Shown here one piece after another: positions 8,251 to 15,504 of a DNA stretch of 22,267 nucleotides. The notes beneath the pieces are model-generated. The model had not been told where the DNA came from. It searched no databases and saw only the letters and a program-made list of their open reading frames with translations. The first letter of the stretch is position 1, and every line of letters starts with the position of its first letter. This DNA is from CAKOSP01 sp964369625 (GTDB lineage Bacteria > Bacillota_I > Bacilli_A > RF39 > UBA660), in contig CAYJFC010000021.1 of the NCBI GenBank assembly GCA_964369625.1, positions 1 through 22,267 of the forward strand, written 5' to 3'. Position numbers and translations under genes: made by a program.

Positions 8251-8259
8251 TGATATAAT
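8251..8259 (+). promoter_or_regulatory. Extended -10 promoter of rarA-gpsA
   Basis: TGATATAAT (TG, one base, TATAAT) just upstream of rarA. No clear -35 is seen. Transcription would start about 9 bases before the ATG, leaving room for little more than the AAGAGG ribosome binding site. Confidence 0.65.
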
Positions 8260-8274
8260 TATAAAGAGGTATTT

Positions 8275-9477
8275 ATGGAAGTTTTAGCAGATAAACTTAG
8301 ACCCACTAAAATAAATGAAGTTATAGGTCAAAGTCATTTAATAGGCGCAAATAAAATATTAACTAATTTAGTTAAAAATAAAAAAATATTTTCGATGATA
8401 TTTTATGGTAAGCCAGGTATTGGAAAAACTAGTATTGCAAATGCTCTTGTAAATGAGTTCGATATGCCATACAAATTTTTTAATGCCACAATCAATAACA
8501 AACAAGATTTTGATTATGCTATTAATGAAGCTAAAATGGCAGGTGAAATGATTTTAATCATAGATGAAATACATCGAATGAATAAAGATAAACAAGATTT
8601 ACTACTACCTTATATTGAAAGAGGTTTAATTATTTTAATAGGACTTACTACCAGTAATCCATATTTCAAAGTTAATCCTGCTATTAGAAGTAGATGTCAA
8701 ATATTTGAACTTAAAGAATTAAATGATGCAGATATAGTTACTGGTTTAAAAAAAGCAAATAATTATTTAGAAAATATTTCTATAGATGATAATACGCTAA
8801 AATATATTGCTAATTTATCTAATGGAGATTTAAGATTTGCACTTAATTTATTAGAAATAGCTTATTATTCATCTAGCGATTTTTTAATTACTATTGATCA
8901 TTTAAAAACAATAAATAGTAAGCCTGTTTTTGCTGGTGATCAAAATGAAACTGGACATTATGATTTATTATCGGCTCTACAAAAATCTATTAGAGGAAGT
9001 GATGTAGATGCAGCAGTTCATTATTTAGCCCGTTTACTTGAACAAGGAGATTTAGATTCGATATATCGCAGGCTAGCTGTTATTGGTTATGAAGACATTG
9101 GTCTTGCAAATCCAAATATTGGCACTAGAATATATTCTGCTGTGCAGTTATCTGAGTTAGTAGGAATGCCAGAGGCTAGAATTATACTAGGAGAAATAGT
9201 TGTTGAAATGGCCAAAAGTCCTAAAAGTAATTCTGCATATATCGCTATAAATAATGCCATTAACGATGTTAAAAATGGTTTAACTGGACCTATTCCAGAA
9301 AACATAAAATTTAATACTACAACATATTTATATCCTCATGATTATGAAAATTCATGGGTTAAACAAACTTACTTGCCAGATAAACTGATTGGTAGAAAAT
9401 ATTATATGCCTAAAAAAAATATTGTAGAAATAAATTTAGAAAAAGTTGATAAAGAAAGAAAAGGAGAAAAATTATGA
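8275..9477 (+). CDS. rarA: Replication-associated recombination protein A (AAA+ ATPase)
   Basis: RarA/MgsA/WHIP-family clamp-loader-like ATPase that acts at stalled replication forks. The 400 residues include Walker A GKPGIGKT at 45-52, Walker B MILIIDEIHR at about 92-101, sensor 1 TTSNPYFKVNPAIRSR, and the C-terminal tetramerisation region (GDLDSIYRRLAVIGYEDIGLANP, PKSNSAYIAI). The ATG follows AAGAGG. The stop overlaps the gpsA start by 4 bases. In Bacillus subtilis rarA (yrvN) also lies near tcdA and a 6S RNA gene, as here. Confidence 0.95.
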   Translation: MEVLADKLRPTKINEVIGQSHLIGANKILTNLVKNKKIFSMIFYGKPGIGKTSIANALVNEFDMPYKFFNATINNKQDFDYAINEAKMAGEMILIIDEIHRMNKDKQDLLLPYIERGLIILIGLTTSNPYFKVNPAIRSRCQIFELKELNDADIVTGLKKANNYLENISIDDNTLKYIANLSNGDLRFALNLLEIAYYSSSDFLITIDHLKTINSKPVFAGDQNETGHYDLLSALQKSIRGSDVDAAVHYLARLLEQGDLDSIYRRLAVIGYEDIGLANPNIGTRIYSAVQLSELVGMPEARIILGEIVVEMAKSPKSNSAYIAINNAINDVKNGLTGPIPENIKFNTTTYLYPHDYENSWVKQTYLPDKLIGRKYYMPKKNIVEINLEKVDKERKGEKL

Positions 9478-10448
9478 AAATAGCAATACTTGGAACTGGA
9501 GCATATAGCCTTGCAATTGCATATGCTTTATCTAAAAACAATCATGAAATTATTTTATGGAGTCATGATGCGCTTTTAGAAGAAGAATTTAATAAAACTA
9601 AAAAATTAAAATCTATAATTGATTTTGAAATGAGCGATAACATAACTATTACTACATCATTAGAAATTTGTTTAAATAAGAGTAAACTTATATTTGTAGC
9701 CACTGCTTCTAAATTTTTCACTTCTCTTTTAGAAAATATTAAACCATATTATAATAAAAATACACCTATATGTATCGCTACTAAAGGTATAGATGATAAT
9801 TCAAAAGAATTTTTATCTAATATAGCTAAACGAGTTCTTAAAACCAAACATATTTCAGTTTTATCAGGACCTACTTTTGCAATTGATATAATTCAAAATG
9901 AGCCTGTTGCTTTAGCACTTGCTTCAAAATCTAATGAAACTATTAAAACTATAAAGAAAGCACTTTGCTCAAATAGACTAAAATTAAGAGCTAATAATGA
10001 TTTAATCGGCGTTCAAATATGTGGATCAGTAAAAAACGTTATAGCTATAGCTGCTGGAATATTAAATGGTCTTGGATACAGTAATTCAACAACAGCATTT
10101 TTAATTAATGAATCAATGCATGACATTAAAAATGCAATGCGCTATTTAGGTGCTAAAAAATCAACAATATTATCTTTTGCTGGAATTGGAGATTTAATAC
10201 TTACTTGCACTAGCACTAAAAGTAGAAATTTTTCATTTGGTTACACTATAGGTAAATTTAATAATGAGAAAACTACTAAAATATTTTTAGAAGAAAATAC
10301 AGTTGAAGGTTACTATGCTCTAACTTCTTTTAGAAAATTACTAAAAAAACATCAAGTTAAATTTCCACTTATAAATATAATAAATGATATCGTTATTAAT
10401 AATGAAAATCCTGAAAAATTAGTTAAATTTCTAATAACTAAAGATTAG
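9474..10448 (+). CDS. gpsA: Glycerol-3-phosphate dehydrogenase [NAD(P)+]
   Basis: Reduces dihydroxyacetone phosphate to sn-glycerol 3-phosphate for phospholipid synthesis. The 324 residues begin with the Rossmann motif GTGAYSLAIA; the usual form is GxGSWGTALA, so this is divergent. Later motifs are typical: ATKGI, LSGPTFAIDI, SVKNVIAIAAGI with the catalytic Lys, and GIGDLILTCTS followed by SRNFSFG. Translational coupling to rarA (ATGA overlap, with AAAGGAG upstream) indicates one transcript. The pairing with rarA has no obvious functional reason. Confidence 0.93.
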   Translation: MKIAILGTGAYSLAIAYALSKNNHEIILWSHDALLEEEFNKTKKLKSIIDFEMSDNITITTSLEICLNKSKLIFVATASKFFTSLLENIKPYYNKNTPICIATKGIDDNSKEFLSNIAKRVLKTKHISVLSGPTFAIDIIQNEPVALALASKSNETIKTIKKALCSNRLKLRANNDLIGVQICGSVKNVIAIAAGILNGLGYSNSTTAFLINESMHDIKNAMRYLGAKKSTILSFAGIGDLILTCTSTKSRNFSFGYTIGKFNNEKTTKIFLEENTVEGYYALTSFRKLLKKHQVKFPLINIINDIVINNENPEKLVKFLITKD

Positions 10449-10468
10449 ACAAGAAGTATATATTTTTA

Positions 10469-10497
10469 TAGACAAATTATGACATATATGATACTAT
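10469..10497 (+). promoter_or_regulatory. Promoter of the 159-residue gene
   Basis: TAGACA (10469-10474), 17-base spacer, TACTAT (10492-10497). It is followed by AAAGAGG and the ATG at 10517. One base from consensus in the -35 and two in the -10. Confidence 0.6.
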
Positions 10498-10516
10498 ATG
10501 TTCAAAGAGGAATATT

Positions 10517-10996
10517 ATGGAAAATGGAATATATATAGGAATTTATAAAATAGATAACGTAAACTTCGCGCTTAAGCATATTGATTTATATTATAAAACT
10601 TTAGTGGCAATCAAAGATGGTGAAGCTTATGATGTATTTAACAAAAAATTTATTAATCCCTATTTAATTATTAATGCCGATGATGCAACTCACCATGCAA
10701 AAAATAATAATTTAGATGAATACGCTAACAAAGAATATAGCTTTCAAATATTTAAAATGAGCCAGTGGTTTGCAGAGGAAAAAAAAGAGTCCCCTAATAT
10801 GAGTGTATTAGTAGATTTATTTTCGGGAATATTTATTGGACTTAATATCAAAGAACAGATAAGAAAAGAAAACCAAAGGGTATATCCTAGTGATTTAGAA
10901 GTTAATGATGCTAAAAATAGTTATTTTAATATGATTACTAACTTAATTTTAGAAAATTATGTCAATTATACCACGGATCTTTTAAAACAAAAATAA
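10517..10996 (+). CDS. Hypothetical protein, 159 residues
   Basis: I do not recognise this protein. It looks soluble: no signal peptide, and only a mildly hydrophobic stretch around MSVLVDLFSGIFIGLNI. The first half is beta-rich (IYIGIYKIDNV, LVAIKDGEAYDVF), the second half helical and charged. A candidate feature is the HH in DDATHHAKNNN, but no known metal or nuclease motif can be assigned. It has its own promoter, the ribosome binding site AAAGAGG, and a strong terminator at its stop, so it is very likely a real gene. It converges with tcdA. Confidence 0.8.
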   Translation: MENGIYIGIYKIDNVNFALKHIDLYYKTLVAIKDGEAYDVFNKKFINPYLIINADDATHHAKNNNLDEYANKEYSFQIFKMSQWFAEEKKESPNMSVLVDLFSGIFIGLNIKEQIRKENQRVYPSDLEVNDAKNSYFNMITNLILENYVNYTTDLLKQK

Positions 10997-11019
10997 AATA
11001 GCATTACTGCTATTTTTTT
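10995..11019. terminator. Shared bidirectional terminator
   Basis: Nine-base perfect arms AAAATAGCA and TGCTATTTT around a TTAC loop, with T-rich flanks on both strands. It follows the stop of the 159-residue gene and contains the stop codon of tcdA. Confidence 0.85.
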
Positions 11020-11675
11020 ATGATATCACTTATTATGTAATGCGCCATATATATACCTGCTACACTTGGAACACACATCATTGAAGTTATTTTACTACTT
11101 TTAATAGGAATTTCTTTACTTGCAACAACATTAATATTTAAATTTATATTTTCTTTTCTAAGTATAGTTCTAATTTTTTTTGCCAAAGGATCATTTTCAG
11201 TTTTTGATAATTTAGTTATATATACTTTACTAGGATCAAGTCTGTTACCCATCCCCATTGAAGAAATTATTTTTATATTTTTAGTTATAGCAAATTTTAT
11301 TAATTCTATTTTAGTTTGGACACTATCACAAGCATCTATTATATAATCAAAATTTCCAATTTCATTAATATTATTCTTATCTAAAAATATATTTTTAGAT
11401 ATTATCTTTACATCAGGATTTATACTTAAACACCTTGCTATAGCAACATTTACTTTATATTCATTTATTACATTATTATTTGATAATATTTGCCTATTAA
11501 CATTAGTTATATCAAATTTATCATAATCTATTATAGTAATATTTTTGACACCTGATCTAACTAAAGTTTCAAGAGCAGTTCCGCCTACTCCACCAATACC
11601 AACGATTAAAACATCTACATTTTGTATTTTTAATAAATTGTCTTTACCAATTAACATTTCAGTTCGTTCATTCAT
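11010..11675 (-). CDS. tcdA: tRNA threonylcarbamoyladenosine dehydratase
   Basis: E1-like (ThiF/MoeB fold) enzyme that uses ATP to cyclise t6A37 to ct6A in ANN-decoding tRNAs. The 221 residues start with ERTEMLIGKDNL, then the nucleotide loop GIGGVGG at 26-32, IDYDKFDITNVNRQ, the pair DYIIDACDS and SSMGMGNRLDP, and KTENDPLAKKIR; all are TcdA/YgdL hallmarks that separate it from ThiF and MoeB. It is shorter than the typical 250-270 residues. The ATG at 11675 follows AAAGGA and sits just after the 6S RNA terminator, so it may depend on read-through from that promoter. Confidence 0.9.
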   Translation of the reverse strand: MNERTEMLIGKDNLLKIQNVDVLIVGIGGVGGTALETLVRSGVKNITIIDYDKFDITNVNRQILSNNNVINEYKVNVAIARCLSINPDVKIISKNIFLDKNNINEIGNFDYIIDACDSVQTKIELIKFAITKNIKIISSMGMGNRLDPSKVYITKLSKTENDPLAKKIRTILRKENINLNINVVASKEIPIKSSKITSMMCVPSVAGIYMAHYIISDIIKK

Positions 11676-11691
11676 AAAATTCCTTTCTAAT

Positions 11692-11716
11692 AAAAAAAGA
11701 GCCTAAGAATAGCTCT
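11692..11716 (-). terminator. Terminator of the 6S-like RNA
   Basis: Minus-strand stem AGAGC/GCTCT extended by TA/TA, followed by seven T (11698-11692). It lies just upstream of the tcdA ribosome binding site. The left arm competes with the long-range closing stem. Confidence 0.7.
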
Positions 11717-11866
11717 CTAGATAAAACCCGCTCGCGCGAGGTGGTAGAATACATACATGATTTCGGATCCTAATACACTTAATGGATTAGTTTTCTATGC
11801 CCATCACATAATTAATTCCCCGATTATCTACATTAGTCGGTTTATTGAGAATACTACCCTTAGGTA
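11692..11866 (-). ncRNA. ssrS: 6S RNA (probable)
   Basis: A non-coding transcript of about 175 nt with its own promoter and a terminator hairpin ending in seven T. The 5' end CCUAAGGGUAG pairs over 11 positions (two G-U) with CUAUUCUUAGG at the 3' end. The pairing then continues with AUAAACC against GGUUUUAU, giving a long closing stem around a bulged middle. That rod shape, the length, and the position just upstream of tcdA and near rarA fit 6S RNA, which traps sigma-A RNA polymerase. Bacillus subtilis bsrA has the same neighbours, from memory. I identified it by shape and context, not by primary sequence. Confidence 0.72.
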
Positions 11867-11871
11867 TTTTC

Positions 11872-11900
11872 ATTATAGCATACTTTTTTAATTTGTTCCA
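11872..11900 (-). promoter_or_regulatory. Promoter of the 6S-like RNA
   Basis: Extended -10 TGCTATAAT with the TATAAT at 11877-11872, 17 bases after a weak -35 (TGGAAC, 11900-11895). The -35 overlaps the end of the upstream wall-hydrolase gene. Confidence 0.7.
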
Positions 11901-12811
11901 CTTTTTTTAGATAATAAATCATCAATACTATTTATAGTAGTTTCTCTAAAATTATCTATTACATTATATAGTTTTGTTACCCATGATGGAGAAGCTACTT
12001 TTACTCCATTTTCATAAACTGGATTATATTTAGCTCCAATTGTTTCTATGGTATTAAGTCCTATAGAAAAATATCCATCATTTAAAAGTTTCATATAACT
12101 ATATACTCCATATTCTATTGTTTTGTATGGTATTAACGAGCCTCCGCTAAGACCTCCAAATATATTATTTTTATCAAGCATACTTCTTACTGTATAACCT
12201 GACTCAATATTAGCAATAGCTTTAGCAATTGATGTATCAACTGATGGAAAATATTTACCAAAATAATCAATTAATGCAATTATATATTCCTTCGATTCAT
12301 AACTTATAATATGATCACTATTAAATAATTCAGGATTAGTATTCATCAAATTAATAACATAATGATATACTTCTTCATCAAATGAATTATAAATTATCTC
12401 ACTTTGAAGTACATTTGTAGTGCTAAATTCATAATTTTCATAATGAATTTCTTTTATTTTATTAACTAGGTGACTGCTTTCTAAACCGAATGCAGTATTA
12501 TAAAATTCTATTATATCCATATTATTTTCAATAAAAGTATCTACTTCATTTATTTGTTTTTCTTTTTCTACAAGTAAAGCATTATTTTCATGTAAAAATC
12601 TTTCTTCTTCATTTAAACTCAGTAAACTCTCATCTACATATGGTTTATTTTGAATGTCAGTAACTACAAAATAATTACCCTCTGCAAAACTGAATGTAAT
12701 ATCCTTATCTTCTGAAATTAATAAGAAACTTGTTATAGTCATAGTTGAAACAATTAAAAGCATTATACACGATATACATTCTGTTATATATATTATTTTT
12801 CCTTTTTTCAT
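11888..12811 (-). CDS. Membrane-anchored glucosaminidase-like cell wall hydrolase
   Basis: Probably cuts peptidoglycan on the outside of the cell. The 307 residues start with a short basic tail and one hydrophobic segment (about 7-32), then a Glu-rich, likely coiled region (about 65-100). The C-terminal domain (about 175-285) has AIANIESGY with a candidate catalytic Glu203, NNIFGG at 215-220, EYGVYSYMKLL, and a Tyr/Trp-rich end (KYNPVY, SPSWVTKLYNVI). Glu followed by N-[IL]-F-G is the pattern of GH73/FlgJ/Bax-type N-acetylglucosaminidases. It has a near-consensus promoter of its own. The fold assignment is by motif; a lysozyme-like lytic transglycosylase is the alternative. Confidence 0.7.
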   Translation of the reverse strand: MKKGKIIYITECISCIMLLIVSTMTITSFLLISEDKDITFSFAEGNYFVVTDIQNKPYVDESLLSLNEEERFLHENNALLVEKEKQINEVDTFIENNMDIIEFYNTAFGLESSHLVNKIKEIHYENYEFSTTNVLQSEIIYNSFDEEVYHYVINLMNTNPELFNSDHIISYESKEYIIALIDYFGKYFPSVDTSIAKAIANIESGYTVRSMLDKNNIFGGLSGGSLIPYKTIEYGVYSYMKLLNDGYFSIGLNTIETIGAKYNPVYENGVKVASPSWVTKLYNVIDNFRETTINSIDDLLSKKSGTN

Positions 12812-12832
12812 TTCTATCCTTTACGCTGTATT

Positions 12833-12860
12833 ATTATACCATAATCAGCTAAAATGTCAA
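12833..12860 (-). promoter_or_regulatory. Promoter of the wall-hydrolase gene
   Basis: Consensus TTGACA (12860-12855), 16-base spacer, extended -10 TGGTATAAT (TATAAT at 12838-12833). This is the closest match to the sigma-A consensus in the window. AAAGGA follows before the ATG at 12811. Confidence 0.88.
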
Positions 12861-12865
12861 ATTTT

Positions 12866-12895
12866 CAAAAGAAAAAGTAACAAGTGTGTTACTTT
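12866..12895 (-). terminator. Terminator of the HerA-type gene
   Basis: Nine-base perfect arms AAAGTAACA and TGTTACTTT around CACT, then TTCTTTT on the minus strand. The stop codon TAA of the HerA-type gene lies inside the first arm, and the next promoter starts six bases further on. Confidence 0.8.
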
Positions 12896-14736
12896 ATGAA
12901 TTTATTGTTATTTTCTTCAGCTTGTCCCTCATCAGTTGTAACTTCTATATTTACATTAGAATAATTTTCATTTGATGAAACTCTATATGGCACTTTCCAA
13001 GTAGCAGTAATATCGCAACTTGATGAATGCGGAGCTGGATTTGGAAGTTCTAATTTAACAATCATTGGTATTTTAAAGGCAGAACCAAATGACACACATG
13101 TTCCTGGTTGTAATGTTTTTTGTTTATCTAAAATATCCGCTGAAACTCCTGGAAGCATTTCCTCTATATATTTTATATCTTTAGGGTGAGTCATTTTAAA
13201 GATTAAAAAGTTTGATATCTGAGATATAACAGTATCAGACATTTCTACTGGTCTTTGAGTAATTATATTAAGAAGTATTCCGTATTTTCTACCCTCTTTA
13301 GCAATACGATCAAATATATTATAACCTATTAAAAATGTATCATTATCTGTTTGAACGTATCTATGTGCTTCTTCTAAAAACAAATGAAATGGCATTTTAG
13401 CGCGGTCAGTACTTGATTTACTAAATGAAAATAAAAGTCTGGCATATATTTTAACTATTACTTTAGCTATGTGGTCATCAATTTCTTCCAAATTAACATT
13501 AATAATTTGAGCTTTTTTAGGACCTAAATGAACTAAATCATTAACAAATTTTTTAATATCTATATTATCTTTGACAAAAAATGAATTGATATTACTATTA
13601 ATTATTGAATGCAACCTTACTTTTAGTATAATAGCTATATCAAAAAGTGTTTCATTATGTAAAAAACCTTCACTTATTAAAGTAAATTCCATTGCATCTG
13701 AAAATTCTTTTAAATCAAATGCAATATCACTAGGAACTACAAAAGATTCAATATTTTTGTCTACTAATTTTAATATATAATCAGTAATAAGTACTGATTC
13801 CCCAAAATTACCATTTGAATCTATTTCAAAACATTCACTAAATGTTCTAGTATAACCAAGTCCTGATATTACTGAATCAAAATTCATTTCTGGAGTATTA
13901 CACACTTCTACTACTTTAAATATTTCATTTTTTTTAGTTTGAATAGTTTCATTACTAAATAATATCGCTATAATTGCTTTAGCAATCAAATGGTTTTTAT
14001 ATCTATGACTTTCTTCATTGTTAAGCGCAAATATTTTTGCTAATTTAATAGTAGTTTCAATTATTTGAAGTTGTGAATGATTATCTGCTTGAAGAAGTAA
14101 TGCAAAATCATCAAGAGTCATTAAATTAAGTGGTATATTAAGTGGTAAATCACTATCTTCAGTAATGTTACTAGTAATAAACTTATAATGATAATTACTA
14201 TTATGTCTATTTATTTCTTTAAATGCTGTTTTATACTCCCCAAAAGAATCAAAGATAATTATATTAGAACCTTCACTTATAAGCTTAGGATTATTAAATA
14301 CATTTTGCATAATTCTAGATACACCATATGATTTACCTGAACCAGAGTTACCAAATATAGCTAGGTGATTTGCAAATAAATTATTTAATTTAGGACACAC
14401 TTTAAAACCCTTATATATAGCGTGATCTCCAAGTATTAAACTGGCTCCATCATCTGCTCCCACAAGTTCTAAAAGTTCTGCACTATTTATAATTCTAATT
14501 GAGCTACTTAATAATGGTTTTCTTATAACCCCGTTTAAATATTTTTCATTTACATATTCTCCAAGTAATCTAATTTTTATTATTTCCTTATTAACTTCAG
14601 ATACTTCTCCTAATATTTTTTGGTTATTAGACTCAAATATAACATGTAAATTCATTACATCTGTGCTAACACCTTCAGCTATTTTATTTTCTATATGAGC
14701 AGTTGTATCACTAATATATAATATTTTCCCAAACAT
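12889..14736 (-). CDS. HerA-type hexameric ATPase (HAS-barrel, DUF87)
   Basis: FtsK/HerA-superfamily DNA translocase, 615 residues. An N-terminal HAS-barrel-like beta region (about 1-90) is followed by Walker A GNSGSGKS at 129-136, FDSFGEYK at about 162-169, Walker B FHLFLEEAHRYV at about 450-461, DRIAKEGRKYG (476-486) and ITQRP near 492-496, all standard for HerA. It has an extended -10 promoter at 14765 and a terminator on its stop, so it is transcribed alone. In archaea HerA pairs with NurA, and bacterial versions often pair with SIR2 or nucleases in phage defence. No such partner is in this window, so the role here is open. Confidence 0.85.
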   Translation of the reverse strand: MFGKILYISDTTAHIENKIAEGVSTDVMNLHVIFESNNQKILGEVSEVNKEIIKIRLLGEYVNEKYLNGVIRKPLLSSSIRIINSAELLELVGADDGASLILGDHAIYKGFKVCPKLNNLFANHLAIFGNSGSGKSYGVSRIMQNVFNNPKLISEGSNIIIFDSFGEYKTAFKEINRHNSNYHYKFITSNITEDSDLPLNIPLNLMTLDDFALLLQADNHSQLQIIETTIKLAKIFALNNEESHRYKNHLIAKAIIAILFSNETIQTKKNEIFKVVEVCNTPEMNFDSVISGLGYTRTFSECFEIDSNGNFGESVLITDYILKLVDKNIESFVVPSDIAFDLKEFSDAMEFTLISEGFLHNETLFDIAIILKVRLHSIINSNINSFFVKDNIDIKKFVNDLVHLGPKKAQIINVNLEEIDDHIAKVIVKIYARLLFSFSKSSTDRAKMPFHLFLEEAHRYVQTDNDTFLIGYNIFDRIAKEGRKYGILLNIITQRPVEMSDTVISQISNFLIFKMTHPKDIKYIEEMLPGVSADILDKQKTLQPGTCVSFGSAFKIPMIVKLELPNPAPHSSSCDITATWKVPYRVSSNENYSNVNIEVTTDEGQAEENNNKFIK

Positions 14737-14764
14737 TTAATTGCACCTTCTTTATTCTATAAAA

Positions 14765-14790
14765 ATTATATCACAGAATAAAAAAAAGTG
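14765..14790 (-). promoter_or_regulatory. Promoter of the HerA-type gene
   Basis: Extended -10 TGATATAAT (TG at 14773-14772, TATAAT at 14770-14765). The likely -35 is the T-rich part of the preceding terminator. AGAAGGTG follows, before the ATG at 14736. Confidence 0.6.
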
Positions 14791-14805
14791 AAATAAATTT
14801 CACTT
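14780..14805 (-). terminator. Terminator of the hisS-gatB-small-gene operon
   Basis: Eight-base perfect arms AAGTGAAA and TTTCACTT around a TTTA loop, ending in a run of seven T on the minus strand. The TGA stop of the 50-codon gene lies inside the first arm. Confidence 0.85.
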
Positions 14806-14952
14806 AATCTTACTGTTTAAATTTAAAAATTCTTCCTTTTCTTCTAAATACAATTTTAATTCTTCAGGTGATGAAAACAAAGATATTAATGATGCAAATA
14901 CTTCATCTTTTAATATTTGTAATTTCACTTCATTATTTAATTCATTATTCAT
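14800..14952 (-). CDS. Small repeat-motif protein, 50 residues
   Basis: Not recognised. It is acidic and helical, with no membrane segment. Residues 26-45 (FSSPEELKLYLEEKEEFLNL) align without gaps to both repeats of the 105-residue protein encoded just upstream. The ATG at 14952 lies 4 bases after that gene's stop. The ribosome binding site AAAGG sits in the end of the 105-codon gene, and the stop lies in the operon terminator, so it is the last gene of the hisS operon. The shared motif shows that both proteins belong to one small family. Confidence 0.7.
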   Translation of the reverse strand: MNNELNNEVKLQILKDEVFASLISLFSSPEELKLYLEEKEEFLNLNSKIK

Positions 14953-14956
14953 TACA

Positions 14957-15274
14957 TTACCTTTTTTTATTAAGATCTATTTGCAAAGATAAAAATTCAG
15001 AATTTTTATTTAATACGTACATTAATTCTTCGTAAGAATTATAATCTAAACATAAATTTAATAAAGCATGAATTCTTATATCAGGACTTATATCTGATAC
15101 TTCAAACTTTTCATCAAAAGCATTATTAACTTTATTATAAATACATAACTTAATAAAATTTTCATTATGATTTATAAAAGATACTAATTCTTCAAAAGAA
15201 TTAAAATTATCTGAAAACACTGATAATTTACCACTTTGTTTTTCAGATTTTTCTAGTTCAAATTCACTTTTCAT
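14957..15274 (-). CDS. Small protein with two copies of a shared motif, 105 residues
   Basis: Not recognised. Residues 24-43 (FNSFEELVSFINHNENFIKL) and 78-97 (YNSYEELMYVLNKNSEFLSL) are two copies of the pattern [FY]-x-S-x-E-E-L-x3-[IL]-x5-F-[IL]-x-L, spaced 54 residues apart. A third copy lies in the 50-residue protein that follows. It is probably soluble and helical. Its ATG shares one base with the stop of the preceding gene (TAATG), so translation is coupled. The small genes follow gatB without a visible break in the operon, but nothing in the sequence ties them to tRNA amidation. Confidence 0.75.
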   Translation of the reverse strand: MKSEFELEKSEKQSGKLSVFSDNFNSFEELVSFINHNENFIKLCIYNKVNNAFDEKFEVSDISPDIRIHALLNLCLDYNSYEELMYVLNKNSEFLSLQIDLNKKR

Positions 15275-15471
15275 TATTTAACTTTAATACCGCTATTATC
15301 TTGAACAACAGGCATATTAATAGTTGCTTGCAATTGATTATTGACATAATCCCAAAATTCTTTAGCGTATAATACTCCATCAATAGTAAATTCTTCAACT
15401 AATGATTTCCAAAGTAAATCTGATTTTAATGAACTATATTCTATATCATATTGCTTCATATTATTTCTCAT
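15274..15471 (-). CDS. Small hypothetical protein after gatB, 65 residues
   Basis: Not recognised. I chose the ATG at 15471 because AAAGGAGG ends four bases before it; an upstream in-frame TTG at 15489 would place that site inside the gene. The protein begins MRNNMKQYDIEYSS, has an aromatic centre (FWDYVNNQLQ) and ends GIKVK. No membrane segment or known motif is seen, and it lacks the EEL repeat of the next two genes. It starts 33 bases after the gatB stop and its TAA overlaps the next ATG. Confidence 0.7.
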   Translation of the reverse strand: MRNNMKQYDIEYSSLKSDLLWKSLVEEFTIDGVLYAKEFWDYVNNQLQATINMPVVQDNSGIKVK

Positions 15472-15504
15472 AAAGCCTCCTTTTAACAATTATAACTCTA
15501 ATTA

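Noticed and set aside
11730..11770. Plus-strand AGGTGGTAGAATAC resembling a T-box core
   Set aside because: It lacks the ACCG part of the core, has no stem I or terminator in that direction, and lies inside the 6S-like RNA of the other strand.
15472..15489. TTG start extending the 65-residue protein by six residues
   Set aside because: The AAAGGAGG ribosome binding site would then fall inside the gene; the ATG at 15471 is the better start.
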